From: Solanum dulcamara
Lineage: Eukaryota > Streptophyta > Magnoliopsida > Solanales > Solanaceae
Assembly (NCBI RefSeq): GCF_947179165.1
Contig: NC_077245.1
Span: 22,667,740 to 22,731,739 of the forward strand
Direction of reading: 5' to 3'
Length of the DNA: 64,000 nucleotides
In this document: in pieces, positions 44,324 to 54,600 of the stretch
How positions within the stretch are numbered: the first letter of the stretch is position 1
Layout: the number at the start of each line of letters is the position of its first letter
Notes under the pieces: generated by a model
Databases searched by the model: none
Told to the model about the DNA's origin: nothing
Seen by the model: only the letters and a program-made list of their open reading frames with translations
Made by a program: the position numbers and the translations under genes

Positions 44324-44371
<48 letters not shown>
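44324..44371 (+). other. LINE poly(A) tail
   Basis: About 48 uninterrupted A residues, typical of target-primed reverse transcription. Exact length may be affected by sequencing through the homopolymer. Confidence 0.95.
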
Positions 44372-44375
<4 letters not shown>

Positions 44376-45116
44376 CCACCATTCACAAGGTCACCCTAGA
44401 CCTCACCTAACTCAGAAATCGTCCAAGTCTGGCCTAGGCTAAAATTTTTTGAAGTTACTATCCAAAATTTTATGGCCCAAAGTCCTTCCTCATTGGCCTA
44501 TCCATAACGATGGGGGCAGGTCGTTACAGTATTCATACTATACTTGTTGCCCTCTTTTATGGTGCAGATTCAATACCGAATACGAGTGCATATCGTGGAG
44601 CTTTTTGAGTCTAAGCTTGGGCTATCTTAGAGTTGTGGAGAGATGCTTGGTTGTTCCGTGGCCCACGCCTCCCTCTATCTTTTATTTATTCTGTTATTTT
44701 AGTATTCAGACAGGATATTTATTATGCCTAGACTGGTCAGTTTAGTTTCATATTTGAATCCTATTTTAGAAGCTCTTGTACTTATGACACCAAATCTTGG
44801 ATGATACTTTTAGCTTTCCGTATTTCATATTTATGAAAAACATGACATATGGGATATTCTTCTAGCCGCTTATTCCTTAATTTATTTATTTAATTAAATT
44901 GACAAAATGTTTAGGTTGGCTTACCTATCGATTGGGAACATAGGTGCCATCACAACTTGTGAACTTGGATCATGGCATAATTTTATTTTCAAACCCTCAT
45001 TTTGCTTTATGAATGTTTTAATGCATAGCTTCACACGTTATTTATATAATCTCTAGTGAAGAACTTGTACCTTAACTAGTCGATTTTTATAGGGTCAAAA
45101 TACAAACTTCAAATCA

Positions 45117-47424
45117 AATTCCCCCTCAACTTTGAACAATAAGCAAACTTTTCCTTTATCCTAATTAAAATTTTAAAATGCGTATTATACCCTTTCATTA
45201 TCAACATTTTTTATACTTCTTTAAAAATCATAATAGTTTTCAAAAAAAATTAATTAATTTCATGTAATAAATTTTTCATAAAAGTATAAACATTATCTTT
45301 TGGACAAAAAAAGTGAGAAATACTACTTAAGTATATAGCCTAATGATGTTCTGTGATGATGTAAATTAGCATAATGAGAAAAATAATTTTATTAATAATA
45401 ATCAAAACTCTAACATTTGTTTATATAAGTGAAAATAACAGAGAATAATAATTATACAAATACATTTTGATGTAGAAAATATAAAATTATTAATTTAATT
45501 AAGGTCAAATTTTTAAAGAATGTATTTATTTTGATTTTAAATTATTTGAAACTACTAATTTATGTAATACTCCATCAATGTCAATCAAAACTTGTTTATT
45601 TATATACACAATAGAGAATACCCCGCGGTTTATATTACTTGATCATCATTCTAAAAATAGTTGCTTTAATTTATTTGTCCAATTTATGAAATCAAAATAA
45701 ATTTTTAATATTTTTTTTCTTCCTACCCTTAGGATTAAATAACTACATAAAGCAGTAATAGTCAAATTTAAAGTTTCAAGGCATTATTAATAATATTAGT
45801 TTAGTAAAATACACCTCTAATTAATTTTTTTAAAAGGGTATTATATCAATAAGGGTCAAGTAATATGAAACGCATGGAGTAAGAGAGTGGAGAAAGACAA
45901 AATATATATGCATGCATACATAAACACAGTACGCTTAATGCACATTATGTTCAAATAACGATCATAAAAATAATATTAAATTTTGTGACAAATTCATAAA
46001 AATATTACTCTACTTATAATGTTAATAAACTTAAAGAAAAGATTATGAATACCTAGGTTAATAAATAAATTATACATAATATAAAGACGTATTACATATA
46101 TGTGATATAAAAAGGGTAAAATTGACAATACATAAAATAAAAAGGGCAGTCCGGTGCACTAAAGCTCCCGCTATGCGCGGGGTCCGGAGAAAGGCCTGAC
46201 CACAAGGGTCTATTGTACGCAGCCTTGCCTTGCATTTCTGCCAGAGGCTGTTTCCAAGGCTTGAATAAAGGGGAGAATTTAATTATGGGTGAAAATAATT
46301 TTCACCCCACCCCCCAACTTTGCTTTTAAAATCAAACTACCCCCTCAACTTTGAATAATAATCAAACTCCCCTTTTATCTCATGCATTATCCATTTTACT
46401 CTTGTTATATCACATCTATTTAATATCTCTTTATATTATATATAATTTACTTTTTAACATAGATATTTATAACTTTTTCTTTAAGGTCTTTAAAATTATA
46501 AGTAGAGTAATATTTTTAAGAATTTATCACAAAATTTAATATTATTCTTATGACCGTTATTTCAATATAATATGCATTAAGTGTGTGTATATGTATGTAT
46601 ATGTATATTTATTCTTTTCTCCACTATTTTACTCTATGCGTTTCATATTACTTGAATCTTCTTGATATATATTACACCCCTTAAAAATTAATTAGAGGTG
46701 TATTTTACTAAACTAACATTATTAATAATATTTTAAAACCTTAAATTTGACTATTGTTGTTTTATGCAGTTATTTAATACTAAGGGTAGAAATAAAAAGA
46801 TATTGATTTCACACATATGAGATCGTGAAATTAAAACAACTATTATTAGAATGAGAGTCAAGTAATATAAATGGCGGTGAGTATTCTCTTCTATACAAAT
46901 AAACAAGTTTTGATTGACATTGATGGAGTATTACATAAATTATAATCTAAAATAATTTAAAATCTAAATAATACAATCTTTAAAAAAATTGTCCTTAATT
47001 AAATTAATAATTTTTATTTCCTAAATTGAAATATATTTGTATAGTTATTATTCTCTGCTATTTTCACTTGTATAAATAAATATTAGAGTTTTAATTATTA
47101 TTAATAAAATTAATTTTCTCGTTATGCTAATTTACTTTATTATAGAACATCATTAACTTATATACTTAATTAGTATTTTTCACTTTTTTGTCAAAAAAAA
47201 TAATGTTTATGCTTTTATGAAAAAATTGTTACATTAAATTTAAAAAATGAAATTATCATGATTTCTAAAGAAGTAAACAAAATTGATAATGAAAAGATAT
47301 AATAGGCATTTTAAAAATTTAATTAGGATAAAGGGGCGGGTTTGATTATTGTTCAAAGTTAAGGGGGAGGGGGGAGGGGGGGTTGACTTTAAAAGCAAAG
47401 TTAGAAGTTGAAAATGATTTTCAA
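45117..47424. repeat. Long inverted repeat: two ~1.1-kb MITE-like arms head to head
   Basis: The left arm (45117-46285) is the reverse complement of the right arm (46286-47424) over almost its whole length, for example 45117-45250 with 47240-47365 and 45690-45890 with 46630-46800. The right copy has terminal inverted repeats: GGTGAAAATAATTTTCACC...AACTTTGCTTTTAAA at its left end, and the inverted GGTTGAAAATCATTTTCAACC-like version at 47380-47424. The left copy lacks its outer terminus. Each arm encloses a nested ~260-bp unit bounded by CGTTTCATATTACTTGA / TCAAGTAATATAAA. No transposase is present. Internal to the left arm is an Au SINE. Confidence 0.85.
46144..46265 (-). mobile_element. Au-type SINE, 5'-truncated
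   Basis: The minus strand carries the highly conserved Au SINE body: GGAAACAGCCTCT, TGCGTACAATAGACCC, GGACCCCGCGCATAGCGGG and GCACCGGACTGCCC. The tRNA-derived 5' part with the A box is missing; only the edge of the B box is left. Flanking AATAAAAAGG (about 46135-46144) and AATAAAGGGG (about 46264-46273) look like a target duplication within the left arm of the inverted repeat. Recognition rests on memory of the Au SINE consensus. Confidence 0.85.
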
Positions 47425-48294
47425 CCGTGTAATTATTGTTCAACGTTGTGTGTGCGAGGTGGGGGTTGATTTTTAAAAGCAAAGTTCCATTTTTATATAT
47501 ATTATTTTTTCTGTTTTTCATGTCTTTCTTATATATCCAAAGGTCTTATTTATTTTTTAAATAAAAAGCCACATGTTTCATATAGTTTATATCTTATAGG
47601 TGATATAATATTTTTCAAAAAACTTAAAATCACATGAAAATGTTATTTGAATGAGAATGAGGTGCGCGATCAATCATGAAAGGTGGAAGCTTTGAATAAT
47701 CAGGTTCCAACACTCCAAATAAGCAAGTGATCCCTCTTGCTTAAGTGGCTTTATATTTCGTATAAAAGATTAATGAAGTAATATTTTGTTACCTCAATAC
47801 AAAATATTACGACAATAGGATAAAATTCACTTTAATACAATACTATTGCGTATCCTTGAGCGTTTTTTCATTATTGAGAAAAAACAAGAAATCTCCTCTC
47901 ATTCTTTTTAATGACTTTTATTGGGAAAAAAAATTATATTGAAGTTCGAACTTCATGTGAAATTTTTACAGATTAAACCAATATTTCCTTAAATTCAGTC
48001 TGATCATAAAGTAATATATATCCATTGGTTTTTATTTATTTCTCTTATTTTCAAAATATTTTTTTACATGTCATTTTTTATATTTAGTAATCTTTTATTT
48101 TGATATCTCACGTAGAACTTTAAAGACCACAAAATTTAAAGGTCATTTAGCATATCATACATATCTCTAATTTAACAAATAAAATTTAAAATTTTTCTTT
48201 ACTTTTTAAAATTCTATATCTAGTCAAAATTTAAATCTTGCTAAGCTCTTTTAAAAAATATCATTTACCTGCAATCTTGTTCACTTTGGTTCGG
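47425..48294. other. AT-rich spacer with a MITE-end fragment
   Basis: 47430-47486 repeats the MITE terminal motif (ATTATTGTTCAACGTTG and TTTTTAAAAGCAAAGTT). The rest (about 47490-48294) is AT-rich with no open frame, RNA gene or repeat that I can identify. Confidence 0.5.
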
Positions 48295-48978
48295 TGTCAC
48301 GATTCGAATCCGGGTGTGATAGCACATGTCCTTTTTCAACGGATAAGTCAGCCTAAAACTCAACCTTTACGGAAAATTTAGCAAAAAACAGTCTAAATAG
48401 GCAATTAATAAATAAAAGTGGAAGTCTTTCAACTTGAATAACCCCCCAAAGATTGGTTGTCACATGTACAAGCCACTAAAACAGGACTGAAATAAAAGAT
48501 ACAAGTCTAAATATGTCTTCAACTTTCAAACAGAGCAAAGCATAAAAGTACAAGATATTAGAGAGTTCGCTTGATGACAATAATTACCTCTCTCAAACAC
48601 CTGGAAGCCTCAAATGATCAGAAAGATGAATAATCAAAGTCTGAGCTCAAAACCTACACAAGTACAGAAGCAAGGGGTGAGTACCAAACAACACGATACC
48701 CAACAAGACGTCTAACAAAACTAAGTAAATCTAATAGGATACACGAACTCCTTTCCAACCAAACCAAACATCCATAGCTACAACCTGCACAAAAAATCAG
48801 CCCAACCTAGCAGTTCATACTAAATAGTTCAAATAACACTCAAAGCACAACTCAGTATCACAGTCATAACATACAAATAATTACAAATCAAATACAAGTA
48901 TCAAGTCTGTCACATAAATATGCAGGAATGAATATACACACTCAATGATCATGCATATGTGCAATTGTCGGCAAAGGG

Positions 48979-49193
48979 CATCATAATCTCTCACTGAAAA
49001 TGACCTCGACATCACACTCTCATTGGAAATGACCTCGACCTCATAATACCCCACCAGAAATGACGTCGGCATCATAATATCTTGTCGGAAGTAACCTCGA
49101 CATCATAATATCTTACCAAAAATGACCTCAGCATCACAACATCTCACCGGAAATGACCTTGGCATCATAATCATGTCCATCTCATCATAGTGT
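48979..49193 (-). repeat. 31-bp tandem repeat in S2
   Basis: Seven units of CATCATAATATCTCACC-GAAATGACCTCGG type start at about 48979, 49010, 49039, 49070, 49101, 49132 and 49163. They lie about 0.68-0.9 kb from the LTR 3' end, the same place as the S1 repeat although the sequences differ. Confidence 0.88.
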
Positions 49194-50019
49194 TCTAGAA
49201 CCAATGCAATTAGCAAATACAAGTAATGAGGAATATATCAAGTCAAATAATCTACAATCATAATCAGACTAACAAAGTATTTCATCAAATACACATAGAT
49301 ATCAAGATCACGACATGTCATACTTGAATTAATACAATAGCAAACATCATCTTTTATTAACCCCGCCGATCAATTTAGATTAGTTCATATAATATTTCAA
49401 TTTGTAACCTCATCCCCGTTACTCCCCAATACACATAACAAAGGAAAATTCAAGATTCTATAAGATTTACGGAGTTTTAGGAGTCCACTTGCCTTAGTCA
49501 AATCGCTATCAATCAATCAACATAAGCCTTCCCATTCTGAATATACTCTGAATCGCGACAATCTATTCAAATAGTGTTTCACAATTAGAAACTAAGTCCA
49601 ACAACACGAAGAATGCGAAATTTAGGGAAAAGGGGTCAAAAAGGCTCAAATTTCGATTCCAAAAATGGGGTCAAATCTAAAATTTTGGATGAAAATGTTC
49701 TTCAAATCATTTGGAATCTACTTGTATAAACCAACTTAAAATCGAAGTCAAAACCTATTCAAAATCACCATTTTACATTATCACAAACTCTTGAACAAAA
49801 CCCCAAATTTTTGGAATTAAAAACACTGATTTTGATGTTAAACACGGGATATAATAAGTGGGTAATCAAGACTAATGCATGAAATCACTTACCCAATAGT
49901 TTTCAACAAAAACCCTCTCTTAAAATCGCCTTCCTGAGTTCCAAAAAAGGTGAAAAAGACCTAATTCCCATCTTTTCGAAGAAGTTACTCTTCAGGGAAA
50001 ATTAACCCATTGCAATCGT

Positions 50020-50210
50020 GATGAACAAAGCTCGCGATCATGGAGAGTCAACGGATCAACTCATTAAAGTGACCCTCACGATCGCGACTGACTTCACGCG
50101 ATCACGAGGCACAGGGTGGATCATCCACATGATCATGAAGCACAAGGAGGATCATCCATGTGATTGCGACTAACACCCTTCGCAATAGTGAAGTAGTGTG
50201 CGTCAGGCAT
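50020..50210 (-). repeat. Cluster of CGATCGCGA-type words in S2
   Basis: GCAATCGTGAT, GCTCGCGATCATGGA, CTCACGATCGCGACT, CACGCGATCACGAGG, CACATGATCATGAAG and ATGTGATTGCGACT recur within 190 bp. Most are centred on GATC palindromes. Position is about 0.67-0.86 kb from the LTR start. Confidence 0.75.
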
Positions 50211-50881
50211 TAGAACACAGCAAACCAGCAACTACTTAAGTCTCAAAGTCTCAAAATCAACCATTGGGATTGGATCGAAATCCCGTACACACAAACCATA
50301 TATGCAACCATACTAAATTTGACGTTCTGGATTCAATGGAACCATCCAAATTTGAATTCGAGGTCTCTTTGACACGGCACCCAAAAAGTCGCAACTAAAT
50401 AAATTGCCTCAAAGACAAAATTGCCCTCGAAGCTTCAGAAAAATACACTAGAACTCTCTCTAGGCCTAAAATCATCCTCTGAATCCAACGCAGTCATCAA
50501 AATTCAATTCTGAGCATTCAAACCCCAAATGTTGCTCAAAGTCAACTCTACGACCCAAAACTCAAAGATTTTCAACTAAATGCCTCAAATCCACGATATA
50601 AGCGAAAATTTGATTCTGTCAGCTCTCTTAGACCAAATACATTTTGAGCTGATGGAATCGATGGAATTTCATTTCGAGATCCGAAACTTCGGATGACCTC
50701 AACTACCATTTTTGCGCCATTTAAGCCTCTAAAACTCAAATTTTACCAAAAATATCAACTTTTCAAGAAAAACCATTAAATCGACATCGGATATCAATCA
50801 AATATGACTCAAAAAACTATCGAAAGGGCTAAAACAGTTATTTTATAAAAATTACCAAAAACGAACTTCAGGGTCATTACA

Positions 50882-51829
50882 GCTGGTCTACTCCAAAGAC
50901 ATGTTTTATTTAACTCATAAATGGCTAGACTATCCTTCAACTTGATATCCCTTTTATAAACTCAAAACTATTTCCTTTAAATTGGTCAAAATTGCTCGAT
51001 CTCGTATTAAAGGGTTAATAAGGTGTGACACTTGTCCCTATCCTCCCTTAATGCCCTATGATTTGAGCATGTCGCATAGGGTTTGCCTAAATCGGTTTAC
51101 ATCCTCTGCGTTGTTTGCGGGTTATTACACACCGGATAAACCTAGTGCGCATAAAGTGCTCACCACAAAGTGCTCATCTGAAGGGTAGAGGTTGTGGCAG
51201 AAGTTATAACTGATGCGGGTTATCCTGGGGTTCCAAAAAACATGTGGCGACTTAAGTTAATTTGTCTTGATTGTGTGTTCATTTCCTTGCATTTCCAGAT
51301 TAGTGAAGTAGTGGTTTTCTTGCTTATGATGTTATTAGCCTCAATTATGTCTTTCCAGCACAAGCTAAAATCTGGAAACTAGTGGACTTCTCTCCTTGTT
51401 TTTTCTTTGAATCAACAGCTGAATATGGTTAACTATTTGGTATAATTTCAATCATTATAAGTTATAAGAATGCCACTCAAAACTTTGAGTCTACATGGAT
51501 TTGAGTTTAGCAAGAAGCCTTGATTTGATGCAAGTCTTTCTCTTTTCATATTGCTAATCTTTTTCTTTCCTTTCTTGTGCATGAACTCTCTCACGAATAA
51601 ATGGACTCCTCTATCCACACATTTTTAGTTGGGCCTAAGCCCATCATGTCTTTGTTCTTTTGAGTCAACCTTTGCCATTTATTAAGGGAAAATTAAACAA
51701 AATGTTCATTAAATTAAATTGTGGGCTAATTTCATATATGTACCAAAAAGTTATTAATTTACAAAAAATACAGTTATTTTTCATTTACACAAAAAAATAG
51801 TCAAGAAGAGGTCATGGGCTGAACACTAC
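50882..51829. other. Unassigned stretch with a possible LINE 3' tail
   Basis: 51130-51239 (CCGGATAAACCTAGTGCGC, AAAGTGCTCACCACAAAGTGCTCATCTGAAGGGTAGAGG, split here, then GGTTCCAAAAAA) resembles the 3' ends of some solanaceous retroposons as I remember them, on the plus strand. Small open frames at 50982-51188 and 51194-51382 look like chance. The remainder shows nothing identifiable. Confidence 0.35.
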
Positions 51830-52283
51830 CACCTTGTTTGGATGGTTGTTACCCGTTGTACTGTATTATATTGTTAGTTTAAATATAATATTTATTTTGA
51901 TTGTTATTTAAATTCTATTTGTATCGTATCGTTTAAATTCATCGTTAGGTAATGAAGAAAAGATCTATTTTATGTAACAACCGATTTGGTGTGTTTGCGT
52001 CATTACCTTAATATTTTCTTCTCATTTTGTCTTTATTTTTAATTTAATAATTATATTTCATCTTTTATCCTACCTTTTTATAGTAACTTTATCCTGTACC
52101 CGACTTTTCTTGTAAGCTTTATCATTCGAATCATAAATGTGTGACATTATGTAACGACGAAGAATGATATAATCTATTCAAACACAGTATCTATTAAAAC
52201 AATACAATATGATATAATACAACACAACGCAATACAATACAATACATTATGAAATAATACGTAACAACCATCCAAACAAAGTG
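51830..52283. mobile_element. 454-bp terminal-inverted-repeat element (MITE)
   Basis: Ends are CACCTTGTTTGGATGGTTGTTAC (in two parts: CACCTTGTTTGG, ATGGTTGTTAC) and its inverse with one mismatch. The interior is AT-rich with an ACAAT-type pentanucleotide run near the right end (about 52195-52255). There is no coding capacity. No clear target duplication is seen (ACACTAC versus CACAGGG), so the superfamily is undecided. Confidence 0.8.
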
Positions 52284-52287
52284 CACA

Positions 52288-52407
52288 GGGCTCAATTTGC
52301 CCAAGGCCATTAGACCTTTTTTGCTTTCTTTTCTTTTCTTGAGTTTAGGGCTCAATTCGGCCCAATGTCATTAGGCCTTTTTTGCTTTCTTTCCTTTTCT
52401 TTTTCAT
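52288..52407. repeat. 60-bp tandem duplication
   Basis: GGGCTCAATT-G-CCCAA-G-CATTAG-CCTTTTTTGCTTTCTTT occurs at 52288 and again at 52348 with few differences. Confidence 0.88.
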
Positions 52408-52519
52408 TTTTCCTTTGCAGTAATGATTTTTTTAAAAAAAATAAAATTATTTTATTGTTTTTTTAAATAAAAAATATCCTCTTTTTTTCTTCAAAAAAAT
52501 TTTCATGGATTTTTTTTCA

Positions 52520-52821
52520 TATATCAATATTGTATAAATGGTGTAAAACATGTATATATAATATACAAATAATTATGTAGTGTATATGATATGTATCAAT
52601 TTTTAATAAATAGTTATGTAACATATCGATATTATATAAATATTTATGTAGTGTATATATAATGTATCGATATTGTATAAATATTTATGTAGTGTATATG
52701 TCATATATCGATATTGTATAGATAGTTATGTAGTGTATATGTAATGTATCGATGTTATATAAATAGTTATGTAGTGTATATATAATACATCGGTATTGTA
52801 TAAATAGTTATGTAGTATATA

Positions 52822-52830
<9 letters not shown>
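52520..52830. repeat. 41-bp AT-rich minisatellite
   Basis: About seven units of ATCGATATTGTATAAATA plus TTATGTAGTGTATAT are spaced 41 bp apart (anchors at 52625, 52666, 52707, 52748, 52788). Copies differ by a few bases. Confidence 0.9.
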
Positions 52831-52878
<48 letters not shown>

Positions 52879-52880
52879 GT
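52829..52880. repeat. Compound (AT)n(GT)n microsatellite
   Basis: An AT run of about 19 units is followed by about 6 GT units. It directly follows the 41-bp minisatellite. Confidence 0.92.
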
Positions 52881-53369
52881 ACATTATGTAATATATTTAT
52901 GTTGTGTATATGTAATTATGTAATGTATCGATATTTATTTGACTATCATGCATTCCCACCTTAATAAATAAAAAATAAACAAAAAATAAAAGACATAAAT
53001 GTTCATTTTTTTCCAAAAAAGAAGTGAAATAATTATAAAAAATAGGAGCAAAAAAATAAATTAATTAAAATATAGAAGAAGAAGAAGAAGAAGAAAGAAT
53101 GTAGAATATGTATTTTCAAAAGGCCATGGAGACCCACTTGTTAAGCATTAGCAGACAAGAAAAAAAAAGAATGTAGGATAAAGGCCATGTGAGCCACGTG
53201 TGTATTTTTTGGCCATTTATTTGATAAGAGAAAAAGTCATAGCCATTTTTGTTGTAAATAAATTTGCCAGTGGCCTCGTGATGTAATTCGCCCTTAGATT
53301 TTAACATAAAAAAATAGTCCATCTAAAACAATATCCACTTATTATAATAAGTGTAAACTACACAAAATA

Positions 53370-53595
53370 TGTTATGAAATACAACAAAATAAGGAGGCTA
53401 GAGTAAAAGATAAGAAAGGAGAACAAAGGAGAAAACGTTTGTTGTGTATTGCAGTATCTATATCTCTTCTTTACATTGAAGAAGAAGGCTATTTATAGCC
53501 ATATGTAAGTGGAGGAAAAACATTAGTTGCCCACTAAAAAAATAGAGGACTATCCACTAATGCAAAGTGGACAACCAATAATTTGGTTGATAACA
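53370..53595 (-). repeat. Copia 3' LTR (226 bp)
   Basis: It is bounded by TGTTATGAAA and TTGATAACA on the plus strand. On the minus strand it contains a TATA-like CTATAAATAGCC (about 53500-53489). It is nearly identical to the right LTR. Confidence 0.93.
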
Positions 53596-53606
53596 CTCCC
53601 CCTTGG
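53596..53606 (-). other. Copia polypurine tract
   Basis: The minus strand reads AAGGGGGAG immediately before the 3' LTR. A good plus-strand primer site. Confidence 0.8.
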
Positions 53607-53689
53607 GTGTCCACGTAAAATGTGTCTCATTAAAAACTTTACAAGAAACAATATACATAGTAGTTATTTTGACCCCCCATAGATGTTGT

Positions 53690-53850
53690 GCCTCGTTAAA
53701 ACCTTATTAGGAAAAACCCAGTGGGAAAAACCCTAATGAAAGAAAAAGAGTACACACATTTGATAATACGCCTTGAGTGCTGCCTCATTAAAAACCTTAT
53801 TAGGAAAATCCAGTGGGACAAAACCTTGGCTAAGGGAAAAAGAATACAAC
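53690..53850 (-). repeat. Direct repeats between copia RNase H and 3' LTR
   Basis: Two copies of a ~65-bp block (plus strand: TGCCTC(A/G)TTAAAA, CCTTATTAGGAAAA, CCAGTGGGA-AAAACC) start near 53690 and 53781. A third partial match (GTGTCTCATTAAAAACTTTA) lies near 53620. Similar blocks are common near the 3' end of plant copia elements; their role is not known to me. Confidence 0.75.
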
Positions 53851-53878
53851 GCGTATTTTGCTCCCCCTGATGAAAACA

Positions 53879-54600
53879 TCACTTAATATCTCGAAGACGA
53901 CGCATTCCAATTTTGTATCTCATTTTCTCAAAGGTTGAAGTTGGCAATGCTTTGGTGAACATATCTGTCAAATTGTCACTTGAACAAATTTGTTGGACAT
54001 CTATTTCACCCTTCTTTTTAAGATCATGAGTGAAAAAGAATTTTGGTGAAATATGTTTTGTTCTGTCTCCTTTGATGTATCCTCCCTTCAGTTGAGCTAT
54101 ACATGCAGCATTGTCTTCATACAATATTGTTGGAACGTCTCTTTTCAAAGAAAGACCACATGTTTCTTGAATGTGTTGAGTTATAAATCTTAACCAAACG
54201 CATTCTTGACTTGCTTCATGAATGGTTATTATCTTTTCATGATTTGAGGAAGGGCAACCATACTTTGCTTTGTTGAACGTCATGATATAGTTGTACCACC
54301 ATACATAAATAAATAGCTTATTTACGATCGACCTTTATGGGGATCAGACAAATATCTCGCATCTGCATAACCAATCAATTATGACGTGGATTCATTTGAA
54401 TAAAACAATCTCATATCAATGGTCCCTCAAAAGTATCTGAATATATGCTTAATTTGATTTCAGTGTCTGCGCGTTGGGGAAGAACTAAATCTTGCTAACA
54501 AGTTTATTGAAAAAGCTATATCTAGTCTAGAATTATTGTCAAGATACATTAATGCACCAATTGCACTAAGGTATGGTATTTCAGCACCAACAAGCTCTTC
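53879..54600 (-). pseudogene. Copia RNase H, frame-broken
   Basis: RNase H would remove the RNA template. The block 54283-53879 contains a HEASQECVWLR region, YEDNAACIAQ (catalytic Asp), TKHISPKFFFTHDL and LTDMFTKALP, ending in a stop. The upstream part (54600-54284) is readable only with stops and frameshifts (DPHKGRS, SYLFMYGGT). The C-terminal domain is well preserved. Confidence 0.87.

Larger units (their letters stand above)
34933..44371 (+). mobile_element. 9.4-kb L1-type LINE with 12-bp target-site duplication
   Basis: The element lies between two perfect copies of TCCCCCACCATT (34921-34932 and 44372-44383). It ends in an uninterrupted poly(A) tract of about 48 bases. Inside are a short leader, a 1,880-codon open frame (35024-40666), a 1,043-codon open frame (40701-43832) and a 3' non-coding region. 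It inserted into S1, so it is the innermost of three levels. Perfect duplication, long intact poly(A) and two long open frames indicate a young insertion. The endonuclease domain expected of this family is not present, so autonomy is doubtful. Confidence 0.93.
33212..44528 (-). repeat. S1: minus-strand solo LTR in the N1 3' LTR, split by the LINE
   Basis: Read on the minus strand it starts TGTAACGACCTGCCCCC at 44528 and ends GGGTCGAGATCGCGACA at 33212; without the LINE it is about 1866 bp. No internal gypsy sequence accompanies it, so it is a solo LTR. Flanks are ATACT (33207-33211) and GTATT (44529-44533); the empty site in the N1 5' LTR is GTACT (4460-4464), so each copy differs by one transition. 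It contains a 30-bp tandem repeat and a cluster of CGCTCTGACG words (about 34640-34715). Confidence 0.88.
3419..44977 (+). mobile_element. N1: host Ty3/gypsy element containing all nested insertions
   Basis: Reassembled from three blocks: 3419-7648 (partial 5' LTR, gag, protease, start of RT), 29009-33211 (rest of RT, RNase H, integrase, start of 3' LTR) and 44534-44977 (end of 3' LTR). The RT frame reads across the N2 gap as ...TFMD then LINGVFRPYLDSF, exactly the usual order. The two LTRs align over about 1.4 kb (for example 3424-3620 with 32179-32370, and 4480-4906 with 44548-44977). All genes carry stops and frameshifts, so this is a dead element. The start of its 5' LTR is off the left edge or displaced by E0. 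Confidence 0.88.
31455..44977 (+). repeat. N1 3' LTR (about 2.2 kb), split by S1 and the LINE
   Basis: It starts TGTAATGACTCG after a decayed purine tract (AAGTGGTAGATGA) and resumes at 44534 after S1, ending GATCATGGCA at 44977. The part from 32174 matches the N1 5' LTR. GAGATC(A/G)TCC repeats occur at about 32764-32870. The insertion site of S1 falls in the GTAC inverted-repeat motif. Confidence 0.85.
48295..50881 (-). repeat. S2: minus-strand Ty3/gypsy LTR, apparently solo (2587 bp)
   Basis: On the minus strand it starts TGTAATGACCCTGAAG at 50881 and ends CGAATCGTGACA at 48295. Neither side shows a primer-binding site, purine tract or gypsy coding sequence, which fits a solo LTR. Flanking pentamers TTCGG and GCTGG do not match well, so the target duplication is lost or the LTR was rearranged. 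It holds a 31-bp tandem repeat and a cluster of CGATCGCGA-type words. Confidence 0.78.

Noticed and set aside
48295..48325. GATTCGAATCC, a tRNA B-box-like sequence
   Set aside because: It is part of the S2 LTR terminus; there is no A box, acceptor stem or cloverleaf around it.
48290..50886. A full target duplication around S2
   Set aside because: TTCGG and GCTGG share too little, and extending the boundaries does not improve the match.
50982..51382. Two short plus-strand frames as a possible host gene
   Set aside because: They have no domain, no convincing splice structure and sit in a stretch with a possible retroposon tail; chance frames are more likely.
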